DNA from: Erythrobacter sp. HL-111
GTDB taxonomy: Bacteria > Pseudomonadota > Alphaproteobacteria > Sphingomonadales > Sphingomonadaceae
Assembly (NCBI RefSeq): GCF_900105095.1
Contig: NZ_LT629743.1
Span: forward strand, 2,232,001-2,296,000
DNA: 64,000 nt
Direction of reading: 5' to 3'
Each line of letters opens with the position of its first letter. Position 1 is the first letter of the stretch. This document shows positions 52,170 to 60,852 of the stretch, piece by piece. The notes under the pieces were generated by a model. It saw only the letters and a list, made by a program, of their open reading frames with translations. It searched no databases and was not told the origin of the DNA. The position numbers and the translations under genes were made by a program.

Positions 52170-52868
52170 ATGCAGTCCGATCCCCGCCGCGAAATCGTCT
52201 TCGACACCGAAACCACCGGGCTCGACCCCACGACCGGCGACCGGATGGTGGAAATCGGCTGCGTCGAGATGATCGGGCGAGTCCCCACCGGCGCGACCTT
52301 CCACGCCTATTACAACCCCGAACGCGACATGCCGGCCGAGGCGGAGCGGGTTCACGGGCTTTCCTCCGCGTTCCTTTCGACCAAGCCGCTGTTCCGCGAG
52401 AGCGTTCAGGAACTGCTCGAATTCCTTGGCGATTCCCCGCTGGTCGCGCATAATGCGGGCTTCGATTTCGGCTTCCTCAATGCCGAGCTCGCGCTGATCG
52501 GCCTCCCGCCCATCGGGATGGAGCGGATGATCGACACGGTCGCCATCGCGCGCAAACGGCATCCGGGGGCGAAGAATTCGCTCGACGCGCTGTGCACCCG
52601 CTACGGGATCGATCGCAGCCACCGGGTGAAGCACGGCGCGCTGCTCGACGCCGAACTGCTGGCGCAGGTCTATATCGAACTGACCGGCGGGCGGCAGATC
52701 GGGCTCGAACTGGCGGCGGAGGTTTCGACGATCACCGTGGCGCGCGGCATCGCGCCCGCCGCCGGGCGCCCGCGCCGCGAACCGCGCCCGCACGCGCCGA
52801 CCCCGGCCGAACTTGCGCGGCACCGCGAATTCGTCGCCGGGATAGAAAACGCCATCTGGGCGCGCTGA
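52170..52868 (+). CDS. dnaQ: DNA polymerase III epsilon subunit (3'-5' proofreading exonuclease)
   Basis: 232-residue DnaQ exonuclease of the DEDDh class: DTETTG near residue 12 (metal ligands), HNAGFDFGFLN and the final HGALLDAE with the catalytic histidine. The C-terminal 60 residues are proline/arginine-rich and end in the polymerase-binding region. It proofreads replication errors as part of Pol III. Placed after coaE, as in many alphaproteobacteria near the origin. Confidence 0.94.
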   Translation: MQSDPRREIVFDTETTGLDPTTGDRMVEIGCVEMIGRVPTGATFHAYYNPERDMPAEAERVHGLSSAFLSTKPLFRESVQELLEFLGDSPLVAHNAGFDFGFLNAELALIGLPPIGMERMIDTVAIARKRHPGAKNSLDALCTRYGIDRSHRVKHGALLDAELLAQVYIELTGGRQIGLELAAEVSTITVARGIAPAAGRPRREPRPHAPTPAELARHREFVAGIENAIWAR

Positions 52869-52907
52869 CCGGCGCCCCGATCCGCCGAGCAAGGAGGAGC
52901 CGAAACC

Positions 52908-53483
52908 ATGGAAATCCGCATTTCCGGCCACCAGGTCGATACCGGCGCGGCCCTGCAGGAACACGCGGCCGAGCGAATGGGCGCGATCGTCGACAAGTAT
53001 TTCGAGCGTGCCCTCTCCAGCCACGTCACCTTCGGCAAGGCACCCGGCGGCAGCTTCACCTGCGACATCGTGACCCACGTGACCCAGGGCCTCATCCTCA
53101 AGGCGCAGGGGTCCGCCGCCGACGCCCATGTCGCGCTCGACGAAGCGGCGGGCCGGATCGAGAAGCAGCTGCGCCGCTACAAGCGCCGCCTCACCGACCG
53201 TCACGAACGCGCGCAGCAGGTCCGCGCCGAGGAAGAGGCCGCCTACACCATCTTCGCCGCCGAACCGCCTGGCGACGAAGGCGAGGAGGAAATCGCCGCC
53301 GAAGCCCCGCCGGTCATCGCCGAAACGCGGGTCGACATCCCGACCGGGACCGTCGCCGATGCGGTGATGATGCTCGACCTGCGCGACACCCCGGCGCTGT
53401 TCTTCAAAAACGCTGGCACGGGGCGCCATAATATGGTTTACCGCCGCTCCGACGGGTCGATCGGCTGGGTCGAACCGCGTTAG
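52908..53483 (+). CDS. hpf: Long-form ribosome hibernation promoting factor
   Basis: 191-residue long HPF. The N-terminal YfiA/RaiA fold (residues 1-105: EIRISGHQVDTGAALQEHA and RRYKRRLTDRH) binds the 30S decoding site. A charged linker follows, and the C-terminal domain (residues about 130-190, MMLDLRDTPALFFKNAGTG) mediates 100S ribosome dimer formation. AAGGAGG lies about 9 bases before the ATG. It is followed by ptsN, the order common in proteobacteria. Confidence 0.93.
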   Translation: MEIRISGHQVDTGAALQEHAAERMGAIVDKYFERALSSHVTFGKAPGGSFTCDIVTHVTQGLILKAQGSAADAHVALDEAAGRIEKQLRRYKRRLTDRHERAQQVRAEEEAAYTIFAAEPPGDEGEEEIAAEAPPVIAETRVDIPTGTVADAVMMLDLRDTPALFFKNAGTGRHNMVYRRSDGSIGWVEPR

Positions 53484-53651
53484 GACCTTGTGAACCCCCG
53501 GCCCGCCAGTATCGCCCGGCACCCGTCGGGGGCACTCCGAAAGGTCCCGTTCGCACAGGGACATGACCCTCGACCCGGAAAAAGGGGCGAGCCCATCGCG
53601 ACAGGACAGTCCGCCCTCCCCGGGCCTTCTTGATCGGAAACCGGTTTATTC

Positions 53652-54113
53652 ATGGATATCAACATCGCCATCGTGCCCCAAGCGGTCCGCCTCGCCCGGC
53701 TCGAATCGAAGGCGCAGGTGCTCGGCGCGCTGGCGGATTGCCTGGCCGAGGTCTACGGGCTTGACGCCGCCGACGTGCTCGAAGGGCTCGAAACGCGCGA
53801 GGCTCTCGGCAGCACCGGGTTCGGGCGCGGCATGGCGATCCCGCATTGCCGCCACGCCAAGGTGAACAAGCCGACGCTCGCGGTCCTCAAGCTCGACCAC
53901 CCGGTGGATTTCGCCGCCGCCGACGCGCAGCCGGTCGGCCTCGTCTTCGGCCTCGTTTCGCCGGAGAATGCCGGGGCGATCCATCTCCACGCGCTCGCCG
54001 CGATCTCGCGCCTGATGCGCGACGAGGCGAGGCTCCAGGCGCTCGCCGACGCGCCGGATGGCGAGGCGCTCTACGCCGTGCTGACCAACCAGTTCCTGCG
54101 CAATGCTGCTTAA
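53652..54113 (+). CDS. ptsN: PTS IIA-like nitrogen regulatory protein
   Basis: 153-residue EIIA-Ntr protein. The phosphorylated histidine is His65 in MAIPHCRHAKV. It receives phosphate from NPr/EINtr in the regulatory PTS and usually controls potassium transport and stress responses rather than sugar uptake; no permease is nearby. It lies 168 bp after hpf, leaving room for its own promoter. The strand order hpf-ptsN is typical. Confidence 0.92.
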   Translation: MDINIAIVPQAVRLARLESKAQVLGALADCLAEVYGLDAADVLEGLETREALGSTGFGRGMAIPHCRHAKVNKPTLAVLKLDHPVDFAAADAQPVGLVFGLVSPENAGAIHLHALAAISRLMRDEARLQALADAPDGEALYAVLTNQFLRNAA

Positions 54114-54154
54114 GGACGGGCTGCCTGAGGGCGGACCGCCGGCCAGGTGACACG

Positions 54155-54634
54155 ATGACGGATGCCGGGTCGCACGACCGCAGCAGCGCCGAGGCGCATC
54201 ACCGCGCGCTCGAACGGCTTTACGCCTCGGCCCCGGTCAACGCCAAATTCCCCTCCACGCTCGAAATCCCGGGAGAGGGGCGCTCGCGCCTCGTCTTCAC
54301 CGTGCGCGAGGACGTCTACCACGCGGCCGGTGCGGCGCACGGGACGATCTATTTCAAGATGCTCGACGATGCGGCCTTCTACGCCGCGAACACGCTCGCG
54401 ACCGACCGTTTCCTGCTCACCACCAGCTTCAACCTCCATTTCACCAAGCCGGTGCGCGCGGGCGAGGTCGTCGCCGAGGGTCGCTGGGTGAGCGGGCGGC
54501 GCCGGGTCTTCGTCGCCGAGGCCCGGCTGGTCGATGCCGAGGGCGAGGAGATCGGCCGCGGCACCGGCACCTTCATGCGTTCGCGCATCGCGCTTTCGAG
54601 CCTGCCGGGATACGCCGCGGACACCGCCGCATGA
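54155..54634 (+). CDS. PaaI-type hotdog thioesterase
   Basis: 159-residue hotdog-fold protein. The motif GTIYFKMLDDAAFYAANTLA at residues about 64-83 holds the long helix and the catalytic Asp, and LTTSFNLHFTKPVRAGEVVAEG forms the central sheet, as in PaaI/YbgC-type acyl-CoA thioesterases. The natural acyl-CoA is unknown. Its stop overlaps the DUF1491 start as ATGA. Confidence 0.87.
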   Translation: MTDAGSHDRSSAEAHHRALERLYASAPVNAKFPSTLEIPGEGRSRLVFTVREDVYHAAGAAHGTIYFKMLDDAAFYAANTLATDRFLLTTSFNLHFTKPVRAGEVVAEGRWVSGRRRVFVAEARLVDAEGEEIGRGTGTFMRSRIALSSLPGYAADTAA

Positions 54635-54966
54635 GCGGGCGCCTGCCCGCCCATGTCGAAGTCGGCGCGATCCTGCGCATGGCCGAGGCCGGGGGCGGCA
54701 TGGCGACGGTGCTGGCGAAGGGCGAACGCGATGCGGGGACCGTCCTCGTCGTCATCATGCGGCGCGGCGAAAATGCCAGACTCCACGAGCGTATGCCGGG
54801 GCTCGATTTCGAGCGCCGCTGGACCCTGACGCGCACGCAGGACGCGCAAGATAAACAGGCGTTCGCCGACTATCTCGAGCGGCGCAGGCGGCAGGATCCC
54901 GACACCTGGATCGTCGAGATCGACGTCGACGACCCGGAGAAATTCGCCGCGCTCCTGCCGCAATAG
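54631..54966 (+). CDS. DUF1491 family protein
   Basis: 111-residue protein of the DUF1491 family, found mainly in alphaproteobacteria. Conserved stretches are LPAHVEVGAILRMAE, GTVLVVIMRRGENARL and the C-terminal RRRQDPDTWIVEIDVDDPEKF. It is cytosolic with a small alpha/beta look. Function unknown. Translational coupling to the thioesterase (4-bp overlap) suggests a related task. Confidence 0.87.
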   Translation: MSGRLPAHVEVGAILRMAEAGGGMATVLAKGERDAGTVLVVIMRRGENARLHERMPGLDFERRWTLTRTQDAQDKQAFADYLERRRRQDPDTWIVEIDVDDPEKFAALLPQ

Positions 54967-55172
54967 GTTGACTGGGTTTCAGATGAGACTATTTCCCCGC
55001 GACCTTCTCGGTGCGCAGGCCAGGACGCGGACAATTCGGTCCGCTGATCGGCACGCAGACGGGGAGCCGCCGGCAGGCACGACGAACCACCCCCATATTA
55101 CCCCCCGCGAGATACTCGCAAACAGGTTCCCGCCTGCGTCGGAGCGCGCTCACCGCACAGTACGAAGAAACG

Positions 55173-55847
55173 ATGAGTCGCAGGACTTATTCCCTCAGCG
55201 CCCTCGCCATCGCGGCGACGGCCAGCCTGAGTTTCTCGAGCGCCGATGGCGCCGAGGCCCTCGCGCAGGCGACCGAGGGCGAGACGCCCCCGGCGGACGC
55301 GCAACCGGCCGCACCGGCCGACGACATCGCGGAAATCGTGCCGCAGGACACCGTCTTCATCTCAGAAGAGGTGGTCCAGCCGCTCGGGCCCGAAGCGGGC
55401 ACCGCCGAAACCCCCGACTTTCCCCCCGCCACCTCGCTCCACGAGCTCGTCGCGCGGATTCCCGCCGATGATCGGCTGGGCGAGGAAATGGCCTGCCTTG
55501 CCGGCGCGGTCTATTTCGAATCGCGCGGCGAACCGCTCGCCGGGCAGCTTGCCGTGGCGCAGGTCGTCATCAACCGCGCCGAGGACGCCCGCTTTCCCGC
55601 GAGCTATTGCGGGGTCGTCTACCAGCGCGCGCAGTTCTCCTTCGTGAAGAACGGGCGGATGCCGCAAATCCGCACCCACACCGCCGCCTGGCAGCGCGCC
55701 AAGGCGATCGCGCGGATCGCGCATGACGGGATGTGGGAATCCGTCGCGGGCGACGCCGTGTTCTTCCACGCGAACTACGTCCGCCCGAAATGGAGCTACC
55801 GCAAGCAGCGGCTTGCCCAGATCGACACGCACATCTTCTACAGGTGA
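55173..55847 (+). CDS. SleB-type cell wall hydrolase
   Basis: 224-residue exported protein with a hydrolase-2 (SleB) domain. A signal peptide (residues 1 to about 30, ending GAEALAQ) and an acidic, proline-rich linker precede the catalytic domain (residues about 95-224) containing GAVYFESRGEPLAGQLAVAQVVINR, with the catalytic glutamate in YFESRGEP, and the C-terminal FFHANYVRPKW. Outside spore formers, such proteins are lytic transglycosylase-like peptidoglycan hydrolases. The ATG at 55173 fits the signal peptide; the frame is open upstream to 55011. A terminator follows within 25 bp. Confidence 0.88.
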   Translation: MSRRTYSLSALAIAATASLSFSSADGAEALAQATEGETPPADAQPAAPADDIAEIVPQDTVFISEEVVQPLGPEAGTAETPDFPPATSLHELVARIPADDRLGEEMACLAGAVYFESRGEPLAGQLAVAQVVINRAEDARFPASYCGVVYQRAQFSFVKNGRMPQIRTHTAAWQRAKAIARIAHDGMWESVAGDAVFFHANYVRPKWSYRKQRLAQIDTHIFYR

Positions 55848-55871
55848 TCGGGCCGAGCGTCTGAACGAACA

Positions 55872-55899
55872 GCCCTCGCCCCAAGCGGCGGGGGCTTTT
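55872..55899 (+). terminator. Intrinsic terminator after the SleB-type gene
   Basis: GCCCTCGCC pairs with GGCGGGGGC (9 bp, one G-U) around a 6-base loop, followed by TTTTCGTT. It lies 24 bp after the stop codon. Confidence 0.8.
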
Positions 55900-55985
55900 C
55901 GTTGGCGCGTTTCGCTCCCGCGGGGAGCGCAAGGCCGGGCGGCCGCCCGCAGCCGTTCGCGCGACGCGCGAAACGGCGGCGAGGC

Positions 55986-56795
55986 TTACAGGGAAAGCTC
56001 CACCCATACGGGCGCATGGTCGCTCGCCTTCTCGCGGCCGCGATGGGCCTTGTCGACGCCGACGACGGTGATCCTGTCGGCCAGTTCGGGGGACAGCAGG
56101 ATGTGGTCGATGCGAAAGCCGTGGTCGCGCGGCCACGCGGCGCCCTGGTAGTCCCAGTAGGTCCACACGCCGCCGCGCGGATTGAGGGTCCGCACCGCAT
56201 CGGTCCAGCCGTCGCCGAGCAGCCGGCTATAGGCCGCGCGCGATTCGGGCTGCATCAGCGCATCGTTCGCCATTGCCCTGACCGACCAGACGTCGTCGTC
56301 CTCGGGGATCACGTTGAAATCGCCGAGCACCACCGCCGGGACCTCTTCGGCCCAGATCGCCGCCATGCGCGCGCGCAGGCGCTCCATCCACGCGAGCTTG
56401 TAGTCGAACTTCGGCCCCGGGTGCGGGTTGCCGTTGGGCAGGTAGAGGCAGGCGACGCGCACCGTGCCGGACGGGCCGACCGCATCGACCTCGAGATAGC
56501 GCGCCTGTTCGCCCTCCCCGTCCTTCGGCCCGTCGATCCCGAGCCCGCGGCGGACCTCCTTCGGCGGTTCGAAGCCCGCCCCGCCGTCGGTCAGCACCGC
56601 GACCCCGTTGAACGCCTTCTGCCCGTGGGTGAGGACGTGATAGCCGAGCGCCGCGATCTCCTCCGCCGGGAAGGTCGCATCGAGGCTCTTGATCTCCTGC
56701 AGGCAGGCGACCGCGGGCCGCGTCTCGACGAGCCATTCGAGCAGCCGCGGCAGGCGCGCCTTGATGCCGTTGATGTTGAAGGTGGCGATTTTCAT
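55986..56795 (-). CDS. xthA: Exodeoxyribonuclease III
   Basis: 269-residue AP endonuclease/3'-5' exonuclease for base-excision repair. The signature blocks are NINGIKARL, the catalytic metal glutamate in CLQEIKS (Glu34), LGDFNVIPEDDDV, the RIDHILLS motif and the final SDHAPVW with the catalytic His. Complete and cytosolic. It is preceded by the erpA-like gene on the same strand (52 bp). Confidence 0.95.
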   Translation of the reverse strand: MKIATFNINGIKARLPRLLEWLVETRPAVACLQEIKSLDATFPAEEIAALGYHVLTHGQKAFNGVAVLTDGGAGFEPPKEVRRGLGIDGPKDGEGEQARYLEVDAVGPSGTVRVACLYLPNGNPHPGPKFDYKLAWMERLRARMAAIWAEEVPAVVLGDFNVIPEDDDVWSVRAMANDALMQPESRAAYSRLLGDGWTDAVRTLNPRGGVWTYWDYQGAAWPRDHGFRIDHILLSPELADRITVVGVDKAHRGREKASDHAPVWVELSL

Positions 56796-56847
56796 GGGGG
56801 GCGTGATGCCCCGAAGCAGCCGCGCTGTCTAACCCAAATCCCCGGGC

Positions 56848-57213
56848 CTAGATCCCGAAGCTCGACCCGCAGCCGCAGCCCGCCGCCGCATTGGGATTTT
56901 CGACCCGGAAGGCCGCCCCGCCGAGCGATTCGACGAAATCGACCACGCTGCCTTCGACGAGATCGAGGCTGACCGGATCGACCACCAGCTTGACCCCGTC
57001 GGTCTCGCTCACGCTGTCGTCGCCATCGGCCCCTTCGGCGAGGTCGAACTTGTACTGGAAGCCCGAACAGCCCCCGCCCTCGACCGAAAGGCGCAGGATG
57101 GCCGGCTTGGTCTGCTTTTCGGCGATCAGCGCGACTCGCTTCGCGGCGGCGGGGGTGAGGGTCAGGGTCTGGGTCTGGGTCTGGGTCTGGGTCTGGGTCT
57201 GGGTCTGGGTCAT
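56848..57213 (-). CDS. erpA: A-type iron-sulfur carrier (ErpA/IscA family) with a Thr-Gln repeat N-terminus
   Basis: 121-residue HesB-like protein. The three ligand cysteines are in EGGGCSGFQY and the terminal GCGCGSSF, as in ErpA. It delivers [2Fe-2S] or [4Fe-4S] clusters to apoproteins. Residues 2-15 are seven Thr-Gln pairs, encoded by a hexanucleotide repeat, followed by TLTLTP; family members normally start at this LTLTPAAA point, so the repeat is an addition. The gene is only about 25 bp from the 3' end of the CBS gene upstream. ErpA versus SufA/IscA cannot be separated with certainty. Confidence 0.87.
   Translation of the reverse strand: MTQTQTQTQTQTQTQTLTLTPAAAKRVALIAEKQTKPAILRLSVEGGGCSGFQYKFDLAEGADGDDSVSETDGVKLVVDPVSLDLVEGSVVDFVESLGGAAFRVENPNAAAGCGCGSSFGI
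57167..57208. repeat. Hexanucleotide repeat (GTCTGG)x7 in the erpA start region
   Basis: Seven perfect 6-bp copies (plus strand GTCTGG), coding on the minus strand for Thr-Gln pairs just after the start codon. The plus strand is GGGTCT-periodic with at least eight G3 tracts separated by TCT, a textbook G-quadruplex pattern on the template strand. Copy changes keep frame. Confidence 0.97.
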
Positions 57214-57261
57214 GATGTCTCCAAAATAGGGCGGGATGCCGCCGCGCTCAAGATGCGAAGG

Positions 57262-57690
57262 TCACGTCTGGATGTAGGAACGCAGCGCCTCGGCCTCGTG
57301 CTCGACCGAATCGATCTTGAACTTGACCAGATCGCCGATCGATATGAAGGCGATCATCCGCCCGTTTTCGACCACCGGGAAATGGCGGAAGCGGCGGCGG
57401 GTCATCATGCTCAGCGCCTCGTCCACACAGGTCGATGGTTCGACCGTGACAGCCGGCGACGTCATGATCTCGCTGACGGGCAAGTCCATGCAATCGCGGC
57501 CCTTTTCGGCGATCCGGTAGATCACGTCGCGTTCCGACACGATCCCCGCGACGCGCCCGTGGCGCAGCACGGGAAGCGCCCCGATGCGCTGTTCGGCAAG
57601 CATCCGCACGGCCTGCGAAACCGGGGTTGCGGCATCGCAGGAAATTATGTCCTCGGCGGCCCGCCCGGCGATGATCCTGGCAATGGTCAT
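57262..57690 (-). CDS. Tandem CBS-domain protein
   Basis: 142-residue protein made of two CBS domains (residues about 1-60 and 72-135): PVSQAVRMLAEQRIGALPVLRHGRVAGIVSERDVI and DEALSMMTRRRFRHFPVVENGRMIAFISIGDLV. Paired CBS domains bind adenosyl nucleotides and sense energy or second messengers. There is no fused enzyme, so it probably regulates a partner in trans. GGAG lies 8 bases before the ATG at 57690; the longer frame is rejected. Confidence 0.9.
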   Translation of the reverse strand: MTIARIIAGRAAEDIISCDAATPVSQAVRMLAEQRIGALPVLRHGRVAGIVSERDVIYRIAEKGRDCMDLPVSEIMTSPAVTVEPSTCVDEALSMMTRRRFRHFPVVENGRMIAFISIGDLVKFKIDSVEHEAEALRSYIQT

Positions 57691-57825
57691 TATCGACTCC
57701 TCTCTCCGCGAGGGAGGATGACATTCTTGCCCGCGAAAGGCGAATCCCGCTTGAACCGCCGCAGCGCAAGGGCAGTTGCGCGCGCGGCGTTTGCAATGCG
57801 GTGCGATTCGCCCCATTGGGGGGCA

Positions 57826-58140
57826 ATGGCCGACAAGTCCCCGCTCGATAACCCGGAAAACGCCGCCCACGCCTGGGCGCGCTATCGCCAGATCATGAAG
57901 CTGCTGCTGGTGGTGACGATTGCGACCGTGACGGTGGCGCTCGCCCTGCTCTATGCCTTCAACGGCATGGTCTCGGTGCATTACTTCATCGCGGTCGCGC
58001 TCGGCATCGCCTTCACTATGCTGCTGTCGGGCGGCCTGATGGGGCTGGCGTTCCTGTCCAACGGGACGGGCCACGACGAGGCGGTGGACAACCGCCTTCC
58101 GCAGGCCGACGAACTGTTCGGCCGCCGGGACCGCGACTAG
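57826..58140 (+). CDS. Small two-helix membrane protein
   Basis: 104-residue hypothetical inner-membrane protein. Two hydrophobic helices (KLLLVVTIATVTVALALLYAF and YFIAVALGIAFTMLLSGGLMG) are separated by a short loop; the N-terminal 20 residues and the C-terminal tail (NRLPQADELFGRRDRD) are charged. It is divergent from the CBS gene. Homologues are common in sphingomonads but without assigned function. It starts at the ATG 57826; the longer frame to 57253 is antisense to the CBS gene. Confidence 0.75.
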   Translation: MADKSPLDNPENAAHAWARYRQIMKLLLVVTIATVTVALALLYAFNGMVSVHYFIAVALGIAFTMLLSGGLMGLAFLSNGTGHDEAVDNRLPQADELFGRRDRD

Positions 58141-58143
58141 GCC

Positions 58144-58572
58144 TCATTCCCCGCCCAGCGGGGCGAGGCGATAGTCCTCGACCGGAACCCCGCCGACGAG
58201 ATGTTCCTCGATGATCCGTTCGAGCGCTTCGGGCGTGCACGAATGGTACCAGACGCCATCGGGCCAGACGACCGCGATCGGCCCCTTGTCGCAGATCTGG
58301 AGGCAGTCGGCCTTGCTCCGCTGCACCCCTCCCCCCGGACCTTTCGGATGGTCCGCGCTCCGCTTCGGCCCGACGAGGCCGCGCTCCTTCAGGCGGGTCT
58401 TGAGAAAGGTCCAGGCCTCTTCCCCCGCCTCGCGCGAGCAGCACTTCGCCTTTTCGGAAAGCGCGCACAGGAAGATGTGGCGTTCGACCGGCGCGGTGTC
58501 GTCCCGGCCCGCGGAGCTGGCGTAATGCCGGGTCAGTGCGGACCGGGCGGAGAGGAGTTCGGTATCGCTCAT
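58144..58572 (-). CDS. (2Fe-2S) thioredoxin-like ferredoxin
   Basis: 142-residue thioredoxin-fold [2Fe-2S] ferredoxin. Cysteines at 36, 44/45, 90 and 94 (HIFLC, KAKCC, DCLQIC) match the C-x(7-8)-C and C-x3-C ligand pattern of the shethna-protein-II group, and [15 protein letters not shown] is the typical end strand. It is probably a cytosolic electron carrier. The ATG at 58572 overlaps the stop of the S9 peptidase (ATGA), an unexpected operon partner since one is cytosolic and the other exported. Compare the smaller CxxC protein at 15062. Confidence 0.85.
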   Translation of the reverse strand: MSDTELLSARSALTRHYASSAGRDDTAPVERHIFLCALSEKAKCCSREAGEEAWTFLKTRLKERGLVGPKRSADHPKGPGGGVQRSKADCLQICDKGPIAVVWPDGVWYHSCTPEALERIIEEHLVGGVPVEDYRLAPLGGE

Positions 58573-60755
58573 GGCGCCGCCCGCTCCCCGTCCGACCGCG
58601 GGCCGAGCCAGCGATCGAGCCACGCGAACACCGTCTCGTGCCATTGCAGCGAATTCGCCGCGCCCAGCACCCAGTGGTTTTCGTCCGGGAAGACCAGCAG
58701 CTGCGAGGGGATGGAGCGTTCCTGCAGCGCGGTGAAGCTCTGCAGGCCCTGGGTGTAGGGCACCCGGAAATCCTTCTCGCCGGTGACGACCAGCATCGGC
58801 GTCTGCCAGTTGTCGACGTAATTCACCGGGTTCCAGCGTTCGTAGGTCTCGCGCGCCTCGGCATAGGAACCGCCGAAATCCCAGCGCGGGAACCACAATT
58901 CCTCGGTCGAATAATAGAAGCTCCTGAGGTCGAACAGCCCGTCATGCTGGACGAGGCAGTCGAACCGGTCGGGCCAGTTCCCGGCGATCCAGTTCATCAT
59001 GTACCCGCCATAGCTCGCCCCCATGGCGCAGGCGCGCGTCCCGTCGATCTGGCTGTCGAGCGCGAGCGCGGCGGCAAGGCCCTTCTGCAGGTCCTCCAAC
59101 GGCTTTCCGCCCCAGTCGCGGTTGATCGCGTCCATGAAGTCCTGTCCGTATCCCGCGCTGCCGTGGAAATCGACCGAGATCACGGCATAGCCCTGGCTCG
59201 CCAGCACGCGCGGGTTCCAGCGCGAGGACCACGCATCGTTGAAGCTCCCCTGCGGACCGCCATGGACATAGAGGATCGCGGGGATCGGCCCTTGCTGGTT
59301 CTCCAGCCGGGTGATCTGGCCCCAGACCGTGTCGCCCCCGGCGCCTTCGAAGCGGAACCGCCGCGTCAGGATCGAGGCGAACCGGCCCATCCGGCTCGTC
59401 ACCACGTCGGTCAGCGGGCGCGCCCTCCCGAGATCGCGCGAAAGGTGGAGTTCCGGCGGCACCCCGATCGAATCGCGCGTGAACAGGAGGCCGCCGCCGG
59501 CCAGCGGGGCGAGCCCGCCGATATGCGCCTCGTTGCCGGCGATGAGGTCGAGCCGCGTCACCGCGCCGCTTGCCGGATCGATCCTGAAGGCCGGCACGTC
59601 GAGCGTGTCGGCGGCCGTCGCCAGCAGGTAGGACCCGTCCGCGCTCCAGGCGAGCGCGCCGAAGGAGAGGTCCGTGCCTTCGGTCAGGGCGCGCGTTTCC
59701 CCGGTCGAAAGGTCGCGCAACTGCACCACCAGCCGGTCGGATTCGTAGCCGGGCCGCGCCATGGCGAGGTAGGCGAGATACTTTCCGTCGGGCGAAGGCG
59801 CGGGCGCGGTGTCGGCCGCGTCGTTGTCTGCGGTGAGTTCGACCGGGCCGGCGCCCGAAAGGTCGTTCCACCAGATGTCGCGATCGGTCGAGCCGGGCTC
59901 GTCCGCATCCGCCTCGCGCACGACGAAATAGACGCCCGATCCGTCCGGGGCCCAGGCAATGTCCTCCGCCCCGCCGAAAGGCATGGTCGGCGTGTTGCCG
60001 GTGACGCCTTCCCCCGGAGCGCCGTCGAGCGGCAGGGGCTCGCCGACCACCGCGCCGTCCTCCATGCCGTAGACGAAGACGCGGTTGAACACGCCCGGCC
60101 TTACCCAGCGGTCCCAGTGGCGGTAGAACCCCGCATCGCCTTCATAAAGCCGCCCGGTGCCCGGGCTGTCCCCGCCCTCTTCGCCGTCTTCGCAGCCCGG
60201 GGCCGGGCAATCGCGCGCCACTTCGCTCCACAGCGCGACCCGGTCGCCCGCGGGCGAGAGCTTGAAGCCGTCGATGTCCGTGCCAGGGATGTCCGCGACC
60301 AGCGCGGGTTCGGCGGCGATCCGGCCGTCCCCGCCGCCCGGCCCGGGCGCGGCGCGCCACAGGCGGGAGCGGGCCTCGCGGTCTTCGCCGGGATGCTCGC
60401 TGCTGAGGAAATAGACGAAATCCCCGGGTCCGAAGGCGAGGCCGTGCGCCTCCATGCCGAAATCGAGTTCGACCGGGTCGGCCCCTTCCCTCGCAAGGTC
60501 GAGCAGGTAGTGACGCCGCGTGCGTTCGAGCGTTTCGGGATCGGTCACGGTCACGCTGTAGACCGCGCGGTGTCCGTCCCCGCTCACGCTCGGCGCGCCG
60601 AGGCGCGGCATGGTGACGAGATCGCGCGCGCCCATTGCCGGGGCCGCGAGGCCGGGCACGGCTCCCGCCGCGGGTGCGCGATCGTCCGCGGCGAGCGGCG
60701 GTGCTGCGAGAAGGGCGAGGCAGGCGGCGAGAGCGCCGGTCATGGATCGGTTCAT
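58569..60755 (-). CDS. Exported S9 prolyl oligopeptidase-family peptidase
   Basis: 728-residue serine peptidase. The signal peptide (residues 1 to about 24, APPLAADD) leads into a beta-propeller (to about residue 460) and an alpha/beta-hydrolase domain. The nucleophile motif is [11 protein letters not shown] near residue 575, the Asp is in [12 protein letters not shown] near 663 and the His in DENHWV near 690. The [19 protein letters not shown] segment ([18 protein letters not shown]) forms the oxyanion side. It differs in length and detail from the S9 peptidase at 10110 and the two are probably paralogous in function only. It follows popZ after 97 bp containing a tandem repeat. Confidence 0.93.
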   Translation of the reverse strand: MNRSMTGALAACLALLAAPPLAADDRAPAAGAVPGLAAPAMGARDLVTMPRLGAPSVSGDGHRAVYSVTVTDPETLERTRRHYLLDLAREGADPVELDFGMEAHGLAFGPGDFVYFLSSEHPGEDREARSRLWRAAPGPGGGDGRIAAEPALVADIPGTDIDGFKLSPAGDRVALWSEVARDCPAPGCEDGEEGGDSPGTGRLYEGDAGFYRHWDRWVRPGVFNRVFVYGMEDGAVVGEPLPLDGAPGEGVTGNTPTMPFGGAEDIAWAPDGSGVYFVVREADADEPGSTDRDIWWNDLSGAGPVELTADNDAADTAPAPSPDGKYLAYLAMARPGYESDRLVVQLRDLSTGETRALTEGTDLSFGALAWSADGSYLLATAADTLDVPAFRIDPASGAVTRLDLIAGNEAHIGGLAPLAGGGLLFTRDSIGVPPELHLSRDLGRARPLTDVVTSRMGRFASILTRRFRFEGAGGDTVWGQITRLENQQGPIPAILYVHGGPQGSFNDAWSSRWNPRVLASQGYAVISVDFHGSAGYGQDFMDAINRDWGGKPLEDLQKGLAAALALDSQIDGTRACAMGASYGGYMMNWIAGNWPDRFDCLVQHDGLFDLRSFYYSTEELWFPRWDFGGSYAEARETYERWNPVNYVDNWQTPMLVVTGEKDFRVPYTQGLQSFTALQERSIPSQLLVFPDENHWVLGAANSLQWHETVFAWLDRWLGPRSDGERAAP

Positions 60756-60788
60756 GACCGCGCGTGTTAGCGTCTCGCCTCCGGCCTT

Positions 60789-60852
60789 GCCAGAGAAAGC
60801 CGGGGCCAGAGAAAGCCGGGGCCAGAGAAAGCCGGGGCCAGAGAAAGCCGGG
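60789..60852. repeat. 16-bp tandem repeat, 4 perfect copies
   Basis: Unit GCCAGAGAAAGCCGGG at 60789, 60805, 60821 and 60837. The array ends one base before the popZ stop codon (60853) and occupies most of the popZ-S9 gap. Its sequence is unrelated to the 15-bp array at 13243. Confidence 0.97.
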
